A stretch of DNA of 64,000 nt from Pseudomonas peli (GCF_900099645.1 NZ_FMTL01000002.1:622334-686333); one strand, 5' to 3'; positions 45,397-55,039 are shown, counted from the stretch's first letter. Numbers and translations: made by a program. The notes: generated by a model from the letters alone, not told the origin.

Positions 45397-46269
45397 ATGT
45401 CTTCTGTAACCCTAAGCGCGTCAGCCTCGGCCAACGCCGCACGGCGCGGCAATGTGCTCGGTCGCAGGCTGCTGATCATCAGCGCCTGGCTGGTGTTTGT
45501 GCTGTTCCTCGTGTTGCCGCTGTTTATCGTACTGAGTGAGGCGTTAAAGCACGGCTTTGGCACCTTCTTCGGCGCGATCTTCGAGCCCGACGCGATCAGT
45601 GCGCTGAAGCTGACTCTGCTCGCCGTGGGTATTTCAGTACCGCTCAACCTGGTGTTCGGCGTGGCCGCAGCCTGGTGCGTGAGCAAGTACGAGTTCCGCG
45701 GCAAGAGTATTCTGGTCACCCTGATTGACCTGCCGTTCTCGGTGTCGCCAGTGATCGCCGGTCTGATCTACGTGCTGCTGTTCGGCGCCCAGGGCTTCTT
45801 CGGCCCGTGGCTGCGCGAGCACGATATCCAGATCATCTTCGCCTTGCCGGGCATCGTCCTGGCCACGGTGTTTGTCACCGTGCCCTTTGTTGCCCGCGAG
45901 CTGATCCCGCTGATGCAGGAGCAGGGCACCCAGGAAGAGGAGGCCGCGCGCCTGCTCGGCGCCAACGGTTGGCAGATGTTCTGGCACGTGACCCTGCCGA
46001 ATATCAAATGGGGCCTGATCTACGGCGTGGTGCTCTGTACTGCGCGGGCCATGGGCGAGTTCGGCGCGGTGTCAGTGGTCTCCGGGCATATCCGGGGTTA
46101 CACCAACACGCTGCCGCTGCATGTCGAGATTCTCTACAACGAATACAACCACGTCGCCGCCTTCAGCGTCGCCAGCCTGCTGCTGTTGCTGGCGGTGTTT
46201 ATCCTGCTGCTCAAGCAGTGGAGCGAGTCGCGTATCAACCGCCTGAAAGCCAGTGCTGGCGAGGAATAA
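45397..46269 (+). CDS. cysW: Sulfate/thiosulfate ABC permease CysW
   Basis: A 290-aa inner-membrane permease, second half of the CysTW channel. [31 protein letters not shown] and [26 protein letters not shown] are diagnostic. GAGGAGG precedes the start, ten bases after cysT. Confidence 0.95.
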   Translation: MSSVTLSASASANAARRGNVLGRRLLIISAWLVFVLFLVLPLFIVLSEALKHGFGTFFGAIFEPDAISALKLTLLAVGISVPLNLVFGVAAAWCVSKYEFRGKSILVTLIDLPFSVSPVIAGLIYVLLFGAQGFFGPWLREHDIQIIFALPGIVLATVFVTVPFVARELIPLMQEQGTQEEEAARLLGANGWQMFWHVTLPNIKWGLIYGVVLCTARAMGEFGAVSVVSGHIRGYTNTLPLHVEILYNEYNHVAAFSVASLLLLLAVFILLLKQWSESRINRLKASAGEE

Positions 46270-46272
46270 GTC

Positions 46273-47265
46273 ATGTCGATTGCAATCTCTAACGTCAGCA
46301 AGAATTTCAATGCGTTCAAAGCGCTGAACGACATCAACCTGAATATCCAGAGTGGCGAACTGGTGGCCTTGCTCGGCCCGTCCGGCTGCGGCAAGACCAC
46401 CTTGCTGCGCATCATCGCCGGCCTGGAAACCCCGGACAGCGGCAGCATCGAGTTCCACGGCGAAGATGTCTCCAACCACGATGTGCGCGACCGTAACGTC
46501 GGTTTCGTGTTTCAGCACTACGCGCTGTTCCGCCATATGACGGTGTTCGATAACGTCGCCTTTGGTCTGCGCATGAAGCCCAAGGGCGAGCGGCCGAACG
46601 AGAATGTGATCAAGAAAAAGGTCCACGATCTGCTCGATCTGGTGCAGCTTGACTGGCTGGCGGATCGCTACCCGGAGCAGCTTTCCGGTGGTCAGCGTCA
46701 GCGTATCGCCCTGGCCCGCGCCCTGGCTGTGGAGCCGAAAGTGCTGTTGCTCGATGAGCCCTTCGGCGCGCTGGATGCCAAGGTGCGTAAAGAGCTGCGC
46801 CGCTGGTTGGCGCGTCTGCACGAAGAAGTGCACTTGACCTCGGTATTCGTCACCCACGACCAGGAAGAAGCCATGGAAGTGGCCGACCGCATCGTGGTCA
46901 TGAACAAGGGTGTGGTTGAGCAGATCGGCTCGCCGGGTGAGGTGTACGAGAAGCCGGCCAGTGATTTCGTCTACCACTTTCTCGGCGATGCCAACCGCTT
47001 GTACGTCGGCAACGACACCCACGTGCTGTTCCGCCCGCACGAGATTCACCTCTCACGTCAGGCCGAAGCAGGTCACCAGGCCGGCGAGGTGCGCGACATC
47101 CGCCCGCTCGGCGCGATCACCCGCGTGACCCTCAAGGTCGCCGGGCAGAGCGAGCCGATCGAAGCCGAAGTGGCCAAGGATCACCTCAGCCTGGCTAACC
47201 TCACTCGCGGTGAAACGCTGTACTTCAAACCCAAGGCGGGGCAGCCGGTAATTCAGCAGCGCTAA
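46273..47265 (+). CDS. cysA: Sulfate/thiosulfate ABC transporter ATPase CysA
   Basis: A 330-aa ATPase with Walker A GPSGCGKT (35-42), signature LSGGQRQR, Walker [13 protein letters not shown] and a C-terminal regulatory (TOBE-like) domain from about 240. It starts three bases after cysW and ends the operon. Confidence 0.95.
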   Translation: MSIAISNVSKNFNAFKALNDINLNIQSGELVALLGPSGCGKTTLLRIIAGLETPDSGSIEFHGEDVSNHDVRDRNVGFVFQHYALFRHMTVFDNVAFGLRMKPKGERPNENVIKKKVHDLLDLVQLDWLADRYPEQLSGGQRQRIALARALAVEPKVLLLDEPFGALDAKVRKELRRWLARLHEEVHLTSVFVTHDQEEAMEVADRIVVMNKGVVEQIGSPGEVYEKPASDFVYHFLGDANRLYVGNDTHVLFRPHEIHLSRQAEAGHQAGEVRDIRPLGAITRVTLKVAGQSEPIEAEVAKDHLSLANLTRGETLYFKPKAGQPVIQQR

Positions 47266-47281
47266 GTTCAGGCGTGTAAAA

Positions 47282-47312
47282 CAAACAAGGAGCGCAATGC
47301 GCTCCTTGTTTG
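47282..47312. terminator. Bidirectional terminator between cysA and ydbL
   Basis: CAAACAAGGAGCGC and its exact complement (14 bp) flank a 3-base loop between convergent genes, with A-rich and T-containing flanks on the two strands. It serves both cysA and ydbL. Confidence 0.88.
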
Positions 47313-47326
47313 CTTTAGGCGGCAAG

Positions 47327-47671
47327 CTATTTGCGCTGCCACTTACCTTCAAGCTGGATGTATTGTCCCGCCGGGGTCTTGTCGATGGCCTTCTGCCCGG
47401 CAATCGCTTCCACATCGCTGAGCTGGATGCCGTTCTGCGCCGCCAGCTTCTGGTATTCGGTGCGGCGCGCCTGGTTGATCAACTGGGCGATTTCGGCGGC
47501 CTGGCCACCGTTACTCACCACGCCGAGATAGCCGTTAGGCATTTCGCCCAACTGGCCGCTGGCTTTGGCGTCACCCAGGGCGGACATGGCTTCGTTAAGG
47601 TTCAGGGCTACGGCCGGCAGGCTCAGACTGAGCAGCAGCAACAGGCTGGCAAGGCGTTTATAGAGGTTCAT
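47327..47671 (-). CDS. ydbL: YdbL family periplasmic protein (DUF1318)
   Basis: A 114-aa exported protein with a signal peptide ending AVAL (about 20-23) and the DUF1318 core ALGDAKASGQLGEMPNGYLGVV. It is the last gene of the ydbH-ynbE-ydbL trio. In E. coli YdbL helps the YdbH-YnbE bridge that moves phospholipid between membranes. Confidence 0.9.
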   Translation of the reverse strand: MNLYKRLASLLLLLSLSLPAVALNLNEAMSALGDAKASGQLGEMPNGYLGVVSNGGQAAEIAQLINQARRTEYQKLAAQNGIQLSDVEAIAGQKAIDKTPAGQYIQLEGKWQRK

Positions 47672-47682
47672 GCTCGGGCTCC

Positions 47683-47874
47683 TTAGAACAATCCGCTGGA
47701 TTCGCTGAACATGCTGTCCAGGGCTTTATCCACCTTGATATAGATTTCGTGCTCGATCTTCACATTGAGGTTGATGTTGATCGGCTCATTGGGCATCGCC
47801 AGCTGTACGGTCGGGGTGCAGGCCGTGCTGAGCAGCCCTAGTAGCAGGACGGCGAAACAACTACGCAAGCGCAT
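47683..47874 (-). CDS. ynbE: YnbE family lipoprotein
   Basis: A 63-aa outer-membrane lipoprotein with lipobox STAC (Cys19) and the conserved PININLNVKIEHEIYIKVDKAL. In E. coli YnbE stacks on YdbH to complete a periplasmic lipid bridge. It lies between ydbH and ydbL. Confidence 0.9.
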   Translation of the reverse strand: MRLRSCFAVLLLGLLSTACTPTVQLAMPNEPININLNVKIEHEIYIKVDKALDSMFSESSGLF

Positions 47875-47889
47875 GGCGCTTCTCCTTGG

Positions 47890-50478
47890 TCATGGCTCTG
47901 TCGGGGCCGTTTTGGCATTGCGTTCCAGCATACGCTGTTGCACACGCTGCTTGATGATATCGCTGACTTTGTCGGTCAGTTGCAGGCTGGCCAGAAGGGT
48001 CGGAATGTCTTCTTCCAGGTTGATATTGAAGTGGATCGGCCGGCCCTGTTCGATGGCCGGGTTCTGTCCCTCTAGGCGCATGGCCAGCGCCAACTTGCCT
48101 TGCTGATCGTAGTTGACCTGGCTGCTCAGAGTCGTAAAGCGAAAATCCTCCAGTGATTGAGTCACCAGCTGCATCGCCGGGTTGCTGCGGCCGAGGGCGC
48201 GAATGCGTTCGGAGTGGAACTGCAGTTTGCCGCCCGGTGCGCGTGCGCTGAGTTGGCCTTGTTCGATGGTCACGCCCTGGCTGCTGATCTGCAGCGGCAG
48301 ACGACCATCGAGAGTGCCGGTACCTGCCAGGCCCTCTGTGGGATAGAGGATAAACAGCTGCTCAAGTTCCAGGCCCTGCACCTGTACGGAAAATAGCAGC
48401 GGCTCGGCGGCCAGGCTCCATTGTCCGGGTGCCAGTTGCAGCTTGCCGCCCATCAGCGCAGCTTCGGCCCGACGCAGCTGGAGTTGGCCTTGGGTCGGTG
48501 TTTGCAGCGCGGCGCTGTAGTTGCCGCTGAGCTGCAGCGGGCCCAGCGGTATGCCGGGGTTGGCCTGAGCCAGGCGCAGCTCGTTCAACTCAAGTTGCAG
48601 CTGTTTGGGGTCGACTCGCACACTAATACGGCTGTCCAGGCCCTCCAGCGCGGCGCGGTCATAAATCCCGCCCAGGCCCTTGCCGGTAAGTTCGAGTTTG
48701 ACCGTGGGTAGCTGTTGATCGCTGGCCAGAGTCAGGTTGGCGTTGGCATTCAGGCGACCGTTGTTCAGCTCCAGCAGGGCAGGCCATGCCGTGAAGCTGC
48801 CTTTTAAAGGGTTGCCGCTGCGCAGAAACAGTTCCGCCAGTTGCGCTTGCAGGCTCAAGCCCTTGGCGCTGCTGTGTTGCGCCTGCAGCTTGAGTTGCAG
48901 CCCGGCATCGTTGCGCAGTGTGCCGTCCAGCTCCGTTTGCACTTGGCTGGCATTCACGGGGCCTTGCCAGTACCAGCGCTGCGGCTGCAATTGCCCATGC
49001 TGCAGCTGCGCACTGAGGTCGAGCGGGCCTTTTAGCTGCCAGTCGAGCAGTGCGCCTGCCCCCAGTTGTGCCTGCAGGTTTAGCCCGCTGCTGCTGGCCT
49101 TGAGCTGCTGCGCCTGCACATCCGCACTACGCAGATGCTGCAGGCTGAGCTGTGAGCCTTTGCCGAGAGCGAGATCCAGCTGCTGTGCATCCAGAAAAGC
49201 GTCAAGTTGCAACTGCGTCTGCAGCGCGCCGATCTTCCAGCCCTCCATCTGAAATGCCGGGGTGGATGCGCTAAGGCTGCCGTCCAGCAGTTGCAAGCCC
49301 CAGGGCAAGCCGTTGGCCAGGGCCAACGTGCCCTGCAGTGCAAATTGGCTGCGCCCCTGGCCCTTTAACAGCAGTTGCAGGGGCAGGGCGCGATCAACCA
49401 GTTGTGGCGCAAGCTTGTCGGGCGTTTGCGTGGCCTGGATTGTTAGCTGCAGCGCTTCGGGATGCAGTTTCGCGGATACGCCACTGATAAGGTCATTGGC
49501 AATCTGCTTGAGGTTGAGGTCGGCGTTCAGGCTATTAGCCAACCACTGCCCATCCAGCGCCTGGGCGGACAAATCGAAGCTGCCCTGCAACTGACCGATA
49601 GCGGGAATGGGCCAGGGCTCTGGCAGGTTGGCGCTGGCCTGCAACTGGCCGCTGGCCTGCTGCAGTTGCGCCACGTTAAGTGGGCCAGGCGCAAGCTGCA
49701 GTTGCCAGCTTGCCTTCAGCTGCGCTGCCGTCGGAGCCTCAGGCAGCGTACCTGCGGCGTTGGGTAGCCATTGGCTAAGCCAGCTTTGCAGCACCGCGCT
49801 TTGCTGCAGATCGCCGGTGAAATCACCTTGCCAGAGTTGCCCGGCGGCGCTCTTTTGCAGGCTGCTGCTGAGCTGCAGTTGCGCTTGTTGATTGATCGTC
49901 AGGCTTAGCTGCAACGCTGCAGTTGTGGCGTCGCCTTGTAGTTGCGCGTGCCAGCGCAGTTGGTCCTGCTGATGTTGCAGGTTGAGCTGTGCATCAAGCT
50001 GTGCGGCGTCTTTGCGTAGCAGCAGATCGCCGAGCAGCTGGCAGCGCGTGTCGGCGCAGGGCAGCTCGATTTGCAGCGCATCAATCTGCACGCGTTGCGG
50101 CAATAGGCTGATAACAGCGGTGAGTTGCTCAATCGGCACCTCAAAATCCGTGCTGTCTTCAGATGCAGGCTCGGCTTGAGAGGGCAGGTTCAGTTGCAGG
50201 GCGGCGATCTGTACCTGCTGCCAGAAGGGCAGCGCCAGGCTGAATCCGCTCCAGTGCAATTGCACCTGTTGCAGCTGCACTGCGCCGCTAGGGTGCTGCA
50301 GGCTGAGCTGTTCAAGCTGTATGCCCTGGGTGGATAGGCCCAGACCGCGCCATTCGAGATTATCGATCTGCTCGCGTTCGAGCAGACGATTCAGGCTCAG
50401 GTAGCCGTAAGCGCCAAGCAGTACGAGCAGTAAAACCAGGCAACTGATAAGTCGCAGCCAGGTGCGCCGGCTGGGCAT
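47890..50478 (-). CDS. ydbH: YdbH family AsmA-like intermembrane protein
   Basis: An 862-aa protein with a single N-terminal membrane anchor (about 10-30, ISCLVLLLVLLGAYGYL) and a long repetitive beta-rich periplasmic part very rich in Leu and Gln. The C-terminal segment (FSVQVQGLELEQLFILYPTEGLAGTGTLDGRLPL) is the conserved AsmA-like groove end. With TamB and YhdP, YdbH proteins carry phospholipids to the outer membrane. The start is the ATG at 50478. Confidence 0.88.
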   Translation of the reverse strand: MPSRRTWLRLISCLVLLLVLLGAYGYLSLNRLLEREQIDNLEWRGLGLSTQGIQLEQLSLQHPSGAVQLQQVQLHWSGFSLALPFWQQVQIAALQLNLPSQAEPASEDSTDFEVPIEQLTAVISLLPQRVQIDALQIELPCADTRCQLLGDLLLRKDAAQLDAQLNLQHQQDQLRWHAQLQGDATTAALQLSLTINQQAQLQLSSSLQKSAAGQLWQGDFTGDLQQSAVLQSWLSQWLPNAAGTLPEAPTAAQLKASWQLQLAPGPLNVAQLQQASGQLQASANLPEPWPIPAIGQLQGSFDLSAQALDGQWLANSLNADLNLKQIANDLISGVSAKLHPEALQLTIQATQTPDKLAPQLVDRALPLQLLLKGQGRSQFALQGTLALANGLPWGLQLLDGSLSASTPAFQMEGWKIGALQTQLQLDAFLDAQQLDLALGKGSQLSLQHLRSADVQAQQLKASSSGLNLQAQLGAGALLDWQLKGPLDLSAQLQHGQLQPQRWYWQGPVNASQVQTELDGTLRNDAGLQLKLQAQHSSAKGLSLQAQLAELFLRSGNPLKGSFTAWPALLELNNGRLNANANLTLASDQQLPTVKLELTGKGLGGIYDRAALEGLDSRISVRVDPKQLQLELNELRLAQANPGIPLGPLQLSGNYSAALQTPTQGQLQLRRAEAALMGGKLQLAPGQWSLAAEPLLFSVQVQGLELEQLFILYPTEGLAGTGTLDGRLPLQISSQGVTIEQGQLSARAPGGKLQFHSERIRALGRSNPAMQLVTQSLEDFRFTTLSSQVNYDQQGKLALAMRLEGQNPAIEQGRPIHFNINLEEDIPTLLASLQLTDKVSDIIKQRVQQRMLERNAKTAPTEP

Positions 50479-50560
50479 AAGCACTGATCCATAGTGGGGG
50501 AGTTGCGTGGCAGGACGTTAACCCATGTCTGGCAGGCTGCCAATCACAGGTTATTCTCTT

Positions 50561-50602
50561 CTGTGTAATTACAGCATTTAGTGGTATTTTTGCTGTAAAC
50601 AG
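50561..50602 (+). promoter_or_regulatory. Probable operator of the Xre/RES pair
   Basis: Two imperfect palindromes with the shape CTGT-N-ACAG stand before the antitoxin gene: CTGTGTAATTACAG at 50561-50574, containing the perfect 10-base palindrome TGTAATTACA, and CTGTAAACAG at 50593-50602. Autoregulation by the Xre antitoxin through these sites is likely but inferred. Confidence 0.5.
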
Positions 50603-50626
50603 ACATTGTGAAAGTAGGAGGCCGTG

Positions 50627-50995
50627 ATGAGCGCATTGATTCGACCGGTTGCCGACGCCGATGCAGTGCTGGCCAAGGCGCTGCTCAATACCCGTGAACA
50701 GCTGGGCCTGACTCAGCAGGAGCTGGCGGACATCATTGGCGTACACCGTACGGCCATCTCGCGCTGGGCTGATGGTGGCCTGCGCGTGCACAGCAAGACC
50801 GGTGAGCTGGCCCTGCTGTTGGTCCGTGTATACCGCTCACTGTTTGCCCTGTTTGGCGGCAATTTGCCGGATATGCAGCATTTTCTGCGCACCGACAACC
50901 GCCATCTGGATGCACCGCCCTTATCCCTGATGATGCAGGTGCAGGGGTTGGTGCGGGTGGTGGAGTATCTCGATGCGATTCGTGGCAAAGGCTAG
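50627..50995 (+). CDS. Xre/MbcA/ParS-type antitoxin
   Basis: A 122-aa protein with an N-terminal Xre helix-turn-helix (TREQLGLTQQELADIIGVHRTAISRW, about 24-49) and a C-terminal DUF2384-like toxin-binding domain with GGNLPDMQHFLRTDNRHLD, PPLSLM and VVEYLDAIRGKG. AGGAG lies before GTG/ATG; I use the ATG at 50627. It is followed 45 bases later by a RES toxin, the standard order. Confidence 0.88.
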   Translation: MSALIRPVADADAVLAKALLNTREQLGLTQQELADIIGVHRTAISRWADGGLRVHSKTGELALLLVRVYRSLFALFGGNLPDMQHFLRTDNRHLDAPPLSLMMQVQGLVRVVEYLDAIRGKG

Positions 50996-51040
50996 AGCGC
51001 GCAGCACCCAACAATAATAAAAGTTAAGGACAACGCCACC

Positions 51041-51793
51041 ATGGATATCTGGCAACACTGCCAAGGCCCGGCTCAGATAAAACCGCTGCGTGGACGTCTG
51101 GTGCGTCTGGTCGAGAGCCAGGCCCAGGTCGCCACTCTGCAACTGGTTGATACCCTTGCCGAACAGGCGCTGCTCGAAGAGCTGCTGGAAACCAGCAAAC
51201 CGCCGCTGCCGCAGAGCGCCGAACCGCTGCATTACCTGCTGAAAACCCCGTTCCGTTATCCACCGCTGCGCTGGGGCTCGCGCTTTGGTTCGGTGCATGA
51301 GCCGAGCCTGTTCTATGGCGCGCTGCGTATCGACACTGCCATGGCCGAGGCGGCGTATTACCGCTTTCTGCTCTGGGATGGCATGAGCATCGCGCCGCCC
51401 AGCGGGCGCATCCTTTCCGAGCATTGCACCTTCGAGGCGCGCTATCAGGTTGAGCGCGGTATTCAGTTGCAGCATCCGCCGTTTACGGACTTCCAAGCTG
51501 AGCTGAGTCACGCCAGTGCTTATCAACCGTGCCAGGCCCTAGGCGCGGCGATGCGCGGATCAGGTGTTGAGGCGTTTGAATACCGGTCGGCGCGCTGTCC
51601 GCTGCAAGGCAATAACGTGGCGCTGTTTGTGCCCGCTGCGTTGGTGGAGAAGCGCCCGCGTAATTTGTTGAGCTGGTTATGCGAAACCACCGGCGACTAT
51701 GTGGCATTCAAGAATGCCCAGGTTCCGGATACTCCCAGAGTCTTTCGTCTCGACGCCTATCAAGTGGAGGGACGCCTGCCACGTCCGGCCTAG
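51041..51793 (+). CDS. RES-domain NAD-degrading toxin
   Basis: A 250-aa RES-domain protein. The three name-giving residues can be seen in RWGSRFG (Arg), MAEAAYYRF (Glu) and EYRSARC (Ser). RES toxins break down NAD+ and stop growth unless bound by their Xre partner. At 250 aa it is longer than the usual roughly 150-230 aa; the extra part is an N-terminal helical region (about 1-75). Confidence 0.88.
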   Translation: MDIWQHCQGPAQIKPLRGRLVRLVESQAQVATLQLVDTLAEQALLEELLETSKPPLPQSAEPLHYLLKTPFRYPPLRWGSRFGSVHEPSLFYGALRIDTAMAEAAYYRFLLWDGMSIAPPSGRILSEHCTFEARYQVERGIQLQHPPFTDFQAELSHASAYQPCQALGAAMRGSGVEAFEYRSARCPLQGNNVALFVPAALVEKRPRNLLSWLCETTGDYVAFKNAQVPDTPRVFRLDAYQVEGRLPRPA

Positions 51794-51802
51794 ACAGGGC
51801 GG

Positions 51803-51831
51803 CTTTTTCAGGGCGTTTTGCCCTGAAAAAG
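51803..51831 (+). terminator. Terminator-like hairpin after the RES gene
   Basis: CTTTTTCAGGGC and its complement GCCCTGAAAAAG (12 bp) flank a 5-base loop ten bases past the stop codon. The stem carries its own A/T tracts and could act on both strands. Confidence 0.75.
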
Positions 51832-52174
51832 GGCAGTGCGACGGCGTGACGCAGCAACTTGTGCACAATTGCGATGCGCCTTGTCAAGCAAGATGCAGTG
51901 CTTGACGTAAACCCTTGATTCTTTTTATTGATTTTATAAGTCAATGAAATATATGGATTTTTTACGCTGGTGAAAAAATCACCAGTTTGACCTTGGGCCC
52001 CACGCCATAGGCGCTGAGGCCGCTTGCTCCCATGTTATCCACGAAGTTATCCACAGCTTCTGTGGATTAACCCGAGCGCTTGCTCTAGACCGCCAGTCAG
52101 CGCCTTTTTGCAAGACTTTACCTGGCTGAAAAAAGGAGTAGAGTTGCGCGCCTTCCCGGCTACCGCTGCTTTTT
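51832..52174. other. AT-rich gap with clustered DnaA boxes, module 1
   Basis: The gap contains an AT-rich stretch (about 51910-51985) ending in GGTG-AAAAAAT-CACC, then TTATCCACG (52035-52043), TTATCCACA (52047-52055) and the inverted TGTGGATTA (52061-52069). CCACAG-CTT-CTGTGG forms a small hairpin across the last two. I see no gene. A similar module lies at about 63740-63880. Confidence 0.6.
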
Positions 52175-52579
52175 ATGCCTCGCGCAATCACTCGACTACC
52201 TATCGCTTCAACCTCGGTTCCTCGCCTGCCCACCCGTGTGGCGCTCTGGCTACTGGACAGTCCTCGCTTTGGTCATGCCCCTAGCGTCAAACGCTTTGCT
52301 GGTCATCTGCTTAAGCAGCCTGCTTTGCAGGGTGTGGTGCAGGCGCAGAGTCGACTGGGGCAGATGCTTTGTCGTGATTGCGGCAACCCGCGTGATCGGC
52401 GCATTGGTTTTGAGCTGCTACGCCAGGCCGCCCGCGCCGGCGATATGGGCGCCCAGCTGGAACTCGGCCAGCTCTATAACCAGCCGCGTAACAATGAACC
52501 GCAGCAGGCCCGCCATTGGCTGGAGCTGGCTGCAGGGCAGGGTTCGCTAGAGGCGCGGCAACTGCTTAAACAGCTCTGA
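52175..52579 (+). CDS. Sel1-repeat protein
   Basis: A 134-aa protein with two Sel1-like helical repeats: RIGFELLRQAARAGDMGAQ (from about 76) and QARHWLELAAGQGSLEAR (to about 129). The N-terminal 40 residues are basic. No strong ribosome binding site stands before the ATG at 52175, so the start is uncertain. Such proteins mediate protein contacts; the partner is unknown. Confidence 0.7.
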   Translation: MPRAITRLPIASTSVPRLPTRVALWLLDSPRFGHAPSVKRFAGHLLKQPALQGVVQAQSRLGQMLCRDCGNPRDRRIGFELLRQAARAGDMGAQLELGQLYNQPRNNEPQQARHWLELAAGQGSLEARQLLKQL

Positions 52580-52630
52580 CGCAGTTTGGAGTACTGGTTA
52601 TACTGCCAGTACTTTTCTGCGGAGCTGCTT

Positions 52631-54121
52631 ATGCCCATCGATCTCTTCACCGCACTGGCACCAGCGTTGCTCGGTTTTGCCGCCGCAGCACTTCCTCTTC
52701 TATATATGGCCTGGTCGCTGCAACGCCGTTTGGCCAGTCAGCAGCTGGAATTCAGCCTGCTACAAGAGCGTCTGAATAATGCGCAGCTGGCTCAGACCGG
52801 CCTGACGGCGCAGCTGGATGATTGCCGCGAGGAAGTCGCCGAGATCAGCGAGATCAAGGCCGATCAGCAAGCTGAACTGGCGGCGCTGCGTCGTGAGGCC
52901 GACTTGCTGCAACAGGAGCGGCAGATCGCCCGCGAATCCGCCCAGGCCTGGGTCACTCATCGCGAGCAGCAAGAAGCTGAAATCCGCCGCCTGGATGCCC
53001 AGCGTGCGGCCCTGAGCGCCGAACTTAAAGAACAGCAGGACAGCCATCAGCAGCGCCTGAGCGACCTGCAGGGCTCGCGCGATGAGCTGCGCGCGCAATT
53101 TGCCGAGCTGGCCGGGAAGATCTTCGATGAGCGCGAGCAGCGTTTTGCCGAGACCAGCCAGCAGCAGCTTGGCCAGTTGCTCGATCCGCTTAAGGAGCGC
53201 ATTCAGTCCTTCGAAAAGCGTGTGGAAGAAAGCTATCAACAGGAAGCCCGTGAACGCTTTTCCCTGGGCAAGGAGCTGGAGCGCCTGCAACAGCTCAACC
53301 AGCGCCTGGGCGATGAGGCGACTAACCTGACCCGTGCGCTCAAGGGCCAGAAAACTCAGGGCAACTGGGGTGAATTGGTGCTGGAGCGCGTACTGGAACA
53401 CGCCGGCCTGGAGAAGGGGCGCGAGTACCAGACCCAGGTCAGCCTGAAGAGCGCCGATGGCGAACGCTTCCAGCCGGATGTGCTGATTCAGTTGCCCGGC
53501 GATAAGCAAGTGGTGGTGGACGCCAAGGTCAGTCTCACCGCGTACCAGCAATATATTGCTGCCGAAGATGATGCCAGCCGCCAGCTGTCGCTCAAGCAGC
53601 ATGTGTTGTCACTGCGCAGCCACCTGAAGGGCTTGTCGCTCAAGGATTACCAGCGCCTGGAAGGCCTGCATAGCCTGGATTTTGTCCTGCTCTTCGTGCC
53701 GATCGAAGCAGCCTTCGCCGCAGCATTACAGGCCGATCCGGGCCTGTTTCAGGAGGCCTTCGACCAACATATCGTGATCGTCAGTCCGACCACGCTGTTG
53801 GCTACCCTGCGGGTGATCGACAGCCTGTGGCGGCAGGAGCGACAGAGCCAGAACGCCCGCGAGATTGCCGAGCGCGCCGGCGCGCTGTACGACAAGTTCG
53901 TCGCCTTTATTCAGGACCTGGATGAAATGGGCGCTCGCCTGCAGCAACTGGACAAGGCCTATGCCGGCGCGCGCAACAAGCTCTGCGACGGGCGCGGCAA
54001 TATCATCAGCCGGGTGGAAAACCTCAAACTGCTCGGTGCCCGCGCCAGCAAGAGCCTGCCTGTCGAGTTGCTCGAACAGGCGGCCGGGGTGATGGTGCTG
54101 GATGATGAGGCGGCCGAGTAG
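52631..54121 (+). CDS. rmuC: RmuC family DNA recombination protein
   Basis: A 496-aa protein with an N-terminal membrane anchor (about 8-30), a long coiled coil (about 35-210) and a nuclease-like RmuC domain (about 210-460) with KTQGNWGELVLERVLEHAGLEKGREY and VVVDAKVSLTAYQQY. RmuC limits DNA rearrangements at inverted repeats. The start at 52631 follows GGAG. Length is typical. Confidence 0.93.
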   Translation: MPIDLFTALAPALLGFAAAALPLLYMAWSLQRRLASQQLEFSLLQERLNNAQLAQTGLTAQLDDCREEVAEISEIKADQQAELAALRREADLLQQERQIARESAQAWVTHREQQEAEIRRLDAQRAALSAELKEQQDSHQQRLSDLQGSRDELRAQFAELAGKIFDEREQRFAETSQQQLGQLLDPLKERIQSFEKRVEESYQQEARERFSLGKELERLQQLNQRLGDEATNLTRALKGQKTQGNWGELVLERVLEHAGLEKGREYQTQVSLKSADGERFQPDVLIQLPGDKQVVVDAKVSLTAYQQYIAAEDDASRQLSLKQHVLSLRSHLKGLSLKDYQRLEGLHSLDFVLLFVPIEAAFAAALQADPGLFQEAFDQHIVIVSPTTLLATLRVIDSLWRQERQSQNAREIAERAGALYDKFVAFIQDLDEMGARLQQLDKAYAGARNKLCDGRGNIISRVENLKLLGARASKSLPVELLEQAAGVMVLDDEAAE

Positions 54122-54148
54122 GGCGCGCTACTGTTGGTTGACGAGCTA

Positions 54149-55039
54149 TCAGGCCGTGACCTGGGTTTTTTCTGCTGCCGCGCGTTGCGCCGCCGGTGAG
54201 TTGGCCAGGTAGTCCAGCGCCACGCGGATATCGCCTTCGCTGCGTGGGTGATAGCTGGGGTTGAAATAGCGCAACACTGAACGGCCGATACTGCCCATGC
54301 GCGGCAGCAAGCCGCGCTTGCCCAGGTGGTACCACAGGCGCAGAAAGCCTGGACGGTAACGAGTGACCGGGTCCTGGCACATCATGGTTTTCATCCCGGT
54401 GCTGAACAGGAAGATCAGCGCGGGCGTGGCAATCAGCATATACACCCAGCGCATCAGCAGGCTGCCGCCGATATGCACGTGCAGGTCGTGGGCCACGCTG
54501 CGGTGTTCGACTTCCTCTGCGCCGTGCCAGCGCAGCAGATCGAGCATCACCGGGTCGGCATGGTCGAGGCTGCGGGTGGTGATAATCCAGTCGCCCAGTA
54601 CGCAGGTGAAGTGTTCCACCGCGGCGATCAGCCCGACTCGCTGACGCAGCCACCAGGGCTGCAGAAAGCGGCTGATGGCGTTATCGCCCAGCGGGTGGTC
54701 GCACAGTACCCGCTCGAATAGCCAGTGGATCGGTCCGGTGAACGGCGTTGGGTCGATGCCGTGGCGCAGCAGGTAGGGCGTCAGCGCGCTGTCGTGGGCG
54801 CGGGCGTGCTGTGCTTCCTGTTTGACGAAGCCTTGTACGTCCTCGCGTAGTTGCGGGTCGCTGACCAGAGGCAGGGCCTTGTTGTAGACCCGGCAGAACC
54901 AGAACTCGCCGGCCGGCAGGATCAGATGCAGGCTGTTCATGATAAGCGAGGCTTCCGGCTCGTTCGGCACCCAGTGCAGCGGCGTGTTGGCAAAGTCGAA
55001 ACGTACTTTGCGTTGCTGCAGGCGGTGCTGTTCGCTCAT
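54149..55039 (-). CDS. Putative metal-dependent hydrolase (PF10118)
   Basis: A 296-aa protein of the metal-dependent hydrolase family PF10118, with metal-type motifs KQEAQHARAHD, AAVEHFTC and WHGAEEVEHRSVAHDL giving His and Glu ligands as in ferritin-like di-iron enzymes. A hydrophobic segment follows at about 205-225. The start at 55039 follows AGGAGAATC. Its start lies next to the end of the alpha/beta-hydrolase gene on the same strand, so they form an operon. Confidence 0.82.
   Translation of the reverse strand: MSEQHRLQQRKVRFDFANTPLHWVPNEPEASLIMNSLHLILPAGEFWFCRVYNKALPLVSDPQLREDVQGFVKQEAQHARAHDSALTPYLLRHGIDPTPFTGPIHWLFERVLCDHPLGDNAISRFLQPWWLRQRVGLIAAVEHFTCVLGDWIITTRSLDHADPVMLDLLRWHGAEEVEHRSVAHDLHVHIGGSLLMRWVYMLIATPALIFLFSTGMKTMMCQDPVTRYRPGFLRLWYHLGKRGLLPRMGSIGRSVLRYFNPSYHPRSEGDIRVALDYLANSPAAQRAAAEKTQVTA

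Noticed and set aside
51832..52174. Chromosomal replication origin
   Set aside because: Only three DnaA-box-like sites are present, and none of the genes that flank oriC in Pseudomonas (dnaA, dnaN, rpmH, parAB) is nearby.
52024..52284. 86-codon plus-strand frame overlapping the Sel1 gene start
   Set aside because: It runs through the DnaA-box region and ends inside the Sel1 gene in another frame; the Sel1 repeats support the other frame.
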